A stretch of 64,000 nucleotides of DNA from Erythrobacter sp. CCH5-A1. GTDB lineage: Bacteria > Pseudomonadota > Alphaproteobacteria > Sphingomonadales > Sphingomonadaceae. Under the pieces are notes generated by a model. It had not been told where the DNA came from. It ran no database searches and was given only the letters and a program-made list of their open reading frames with translations. Shown here one piece after another: positions 62,929 to 64,000 of this stretch. The stretch is from positions 1 through 64,000 of the forward strand of contig NZ_LSKQ01000174.1 in the NCBI RefSeq assembly GCF_001557115.1, given 5' to 3'. Each line of letters opens with the position of its first letter. Position 1 is the first letter of the stretch. The translations under genes were made by a program, and so were the position numbers.

Positions 62929-64000
62929 GCGCGTGCTCCCACGCCGGCGGAGAGGGTGGGCTGGTCGAAGGGCGAGAAGCCGTAATGCGCCAGCCAGCGC
63001 GGATCGCCGTCGAAGAAGGCGCGCAGGTCGTTCATCCCGTATTTGAGCATTGCGATCCGGTCGATCCCGAGGCCGAAGGCGAAGCCCTGCCACTCCGTGG
63101 GATCAAGTCCGGCGAATTCCAGCACCCGCGCATTGACCATCCCGCTGCCGCCCAGCTCCATCCACGCATGGCCCGGCGCGTCGCCGTGCCCGCCGACGAC
63201 GCGGCGGCCGCCTTCGGTGGAGTAGCCCACGTCAACCTCGACGCTCGGCTCGGTGAAGGGGAAGTAGCTCGGGCGCAGGCGGAGGGTGATATCCTCACGC
63301 TCGAAGAAGGCCTTGAAGAAGGTCTCCAGCGTCCACTTGAGGTGGCCGAGGTGGATGCCCTTGTCGATCACCAGACCTTCGACCTGGTGGAACATCGGCG
63401 TGTGGGTCGCATCGCTGTCCGAACGGTAGACCCGGCCCGGGGCGATGATGCGGATCGGCGCGCCCTGATCCAGCATCGCGCGGATCTGCACCGGCGAGGT
63501 GTGGGTGCGGAGCAGGATCTCGCGGCCTTCCGGGGTGCGGTCGGGGAAGTAGAACGTGTCATGCATCGCCCGCGCGGGGTGGGTCTCGTCCATGTTGAGC
63601 GCGGTGAAGTTGTGCCAATCGTCCTCGATCTCGGGGCCGGTGGCGACAGCGAAACCGAGGTCGGCGAAGATTTCGGCCAGTTCGTCCATGACCTGCGAGA
63701 CCGGGTGGACCGAACCCTTGGGCGCGGCCACGGCAGGGAGCGTCAGGTCGACCGTCTCGCGCGCCAGCTGCTCTTCCAGCGCGGCAGCTTCCAGCGCGGC
63801 CTTCTTGGCATCCAATGCCTCGGCGATGCTCGCACGCGCGGACTGGATCGCGGGGGCAGCGGCGGTGCGCTCCTCGGGGCTCATGCCGCCGAGGGTCTTG
63901 AGGGCAAGGCTCACCCAGCCCTTCTTGCCGAGGGTTTCGAGCCGCTCGGCCTCGAGCGCATCGAGGCTGGTCGCCGCGGCAATCGCGGCCAGCGCGGCCT
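62925..64000 (-). CDS. pheS: phenylalanyl-tRNA synthetase alpha subunit, 5' end outside the window
   Basis: The frame runs off the right edge, so its true start lies beyond 64000. Visible are part of the N-terminal coiled coil ([17 protein letters not shown] is encoded upstream of the GTG at 63914), then the class-II catalytic core: [26 protein letters not shown] (motif 2 region) and [17 protein letters not shown] (motif 3). A shorter frame starting at 63914 is a truncation artefact. Confidence 0.95.
   Translation of the reverse strand, partial: AALAAIAAATSLDALEAERLETLGKKGWVSLALKTLGGMSPEERTAAAPAIQSARASIAEALDAKKAALEAAALEEQLARETVDLTLPAVAAPKGSVHPVSQVMDELAEIFADLGFAVATGPEIEDDWHNFTALNMDETHPARAMHDTFYFPDRTPEGREILLRTHTSPVQIRAMLDQGAPIRIIAPGRVYRSDSDATHTPMFHQVEGLVIDKGIHLGHLKWTLETFFKAFFEREDITLRLRPSYFPFTEPSVEVDVGYSTEGGRRVVGGHGDAPGHAWMELGGSGMVNARVLEFAGLDPTEWQGFAFGLGIDRIAMLKYGMNDLRAFFDGDPRWLAHYGFSPFDQPTLSAGVGARA

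Noticed and set aside
60940..62985. 681-residue plus-strand frame opposite pheT
   Set aside because: Antisense shadow; pheT on the other strand is unambiguous.

Overview
The window is high-GC, gene-dense DNA from an alphaproteobacterium, most likely a sphingomonad (order Sphingomonadales, Erythrobacter/Porphyrobacter-like). Supporting genes are a bacterial serine palmitoyltransferase beside a dedicated acyl carrier protein (sphingolipid synthesis), a DivK-type response regulator, a DksA with a single zinc-finger cysteine, and a gene-transfer-agent (GTA) structural cluster. Nothing here was searched against databases; calls rest on motifs, gene order and recall of families. No gene-free stretch exceeds 300 bases. 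No tRNA, rRNA, CRISPR array or insertion sequence was seen.

Region 1 (1-13395) is an acyl-CoA/oxygenase catabolic island. Two zinc-independent quinone-oxidoreductase-type reductases flank a molybdopterin oxidoreductase. They are followed by two ThuA-like proteins, a limonene-epoxide-hydrolase-type enzyme, a cytochrome P450, two acyl-CoA dehydrogenases, a DUF35-type OB protein, a thiolase-like enzyme and two short-chain dehydrogenases. Many junctions overlap by 1-4 bases, so much of it is one or a few operons. The gene set resembles side-chain degradation clusters for steroids or terpenoids; the substrate is unknown. Region 2 (13392-15403) is kynU-kynA, tryptophan to anthranilate lacking only the formamidase.

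Region 3 (15440-26928) is mixed housekeeping: DUF4112, an orphan peptide-type binding lipoprotein, PilZ, DksA, a Sel1 protein, a five-gene minus-strand operon (DUF3572, HAD, RidA, GDPD, FemAB-like), divK, a DUF5706 (Pycsar-effector-like) membrane protein, the ACP-spt sphingolipid pair, a beta-propeller lipoprotein and Usg.

Region 4 (27058-41717) is a nearly complete GTA-type tail/head cluster in canonical order: terminase small and large, portal, g3.5-like, protease, capsid, connector, tail terminator, tail tube, g10, g10.1, tape measure, distal tail, hub, NlpC/P60 peptidase, g15 and DUF2793. It has no integrase, replication or lysis module. Peculiarities are an antisense secreted DUF3617 gene wedged between terminase and portal, a terminator between protease and capsid, no recognisable g7, and a distal-tail protein enlarged by about 550 residues while g15 is short.

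Region 5 (41887-64000) is core genome: OmpA-family protein, MFS transporter, queC, a second DUF3617 protein, hslO, argF-argD, a glycine-rich double cold-shock protein, a DUF442 phosphatase-like protein, a fatty acid hydroxylase, a GMC oxidoreductase, glnK-amtB behind a clear sigma-54 promoter, a PNPOx-like protein, an alpha/beta hydrolase, prfC, an SDR, pheT and the 3' part of pheS, which runs off the window edge.
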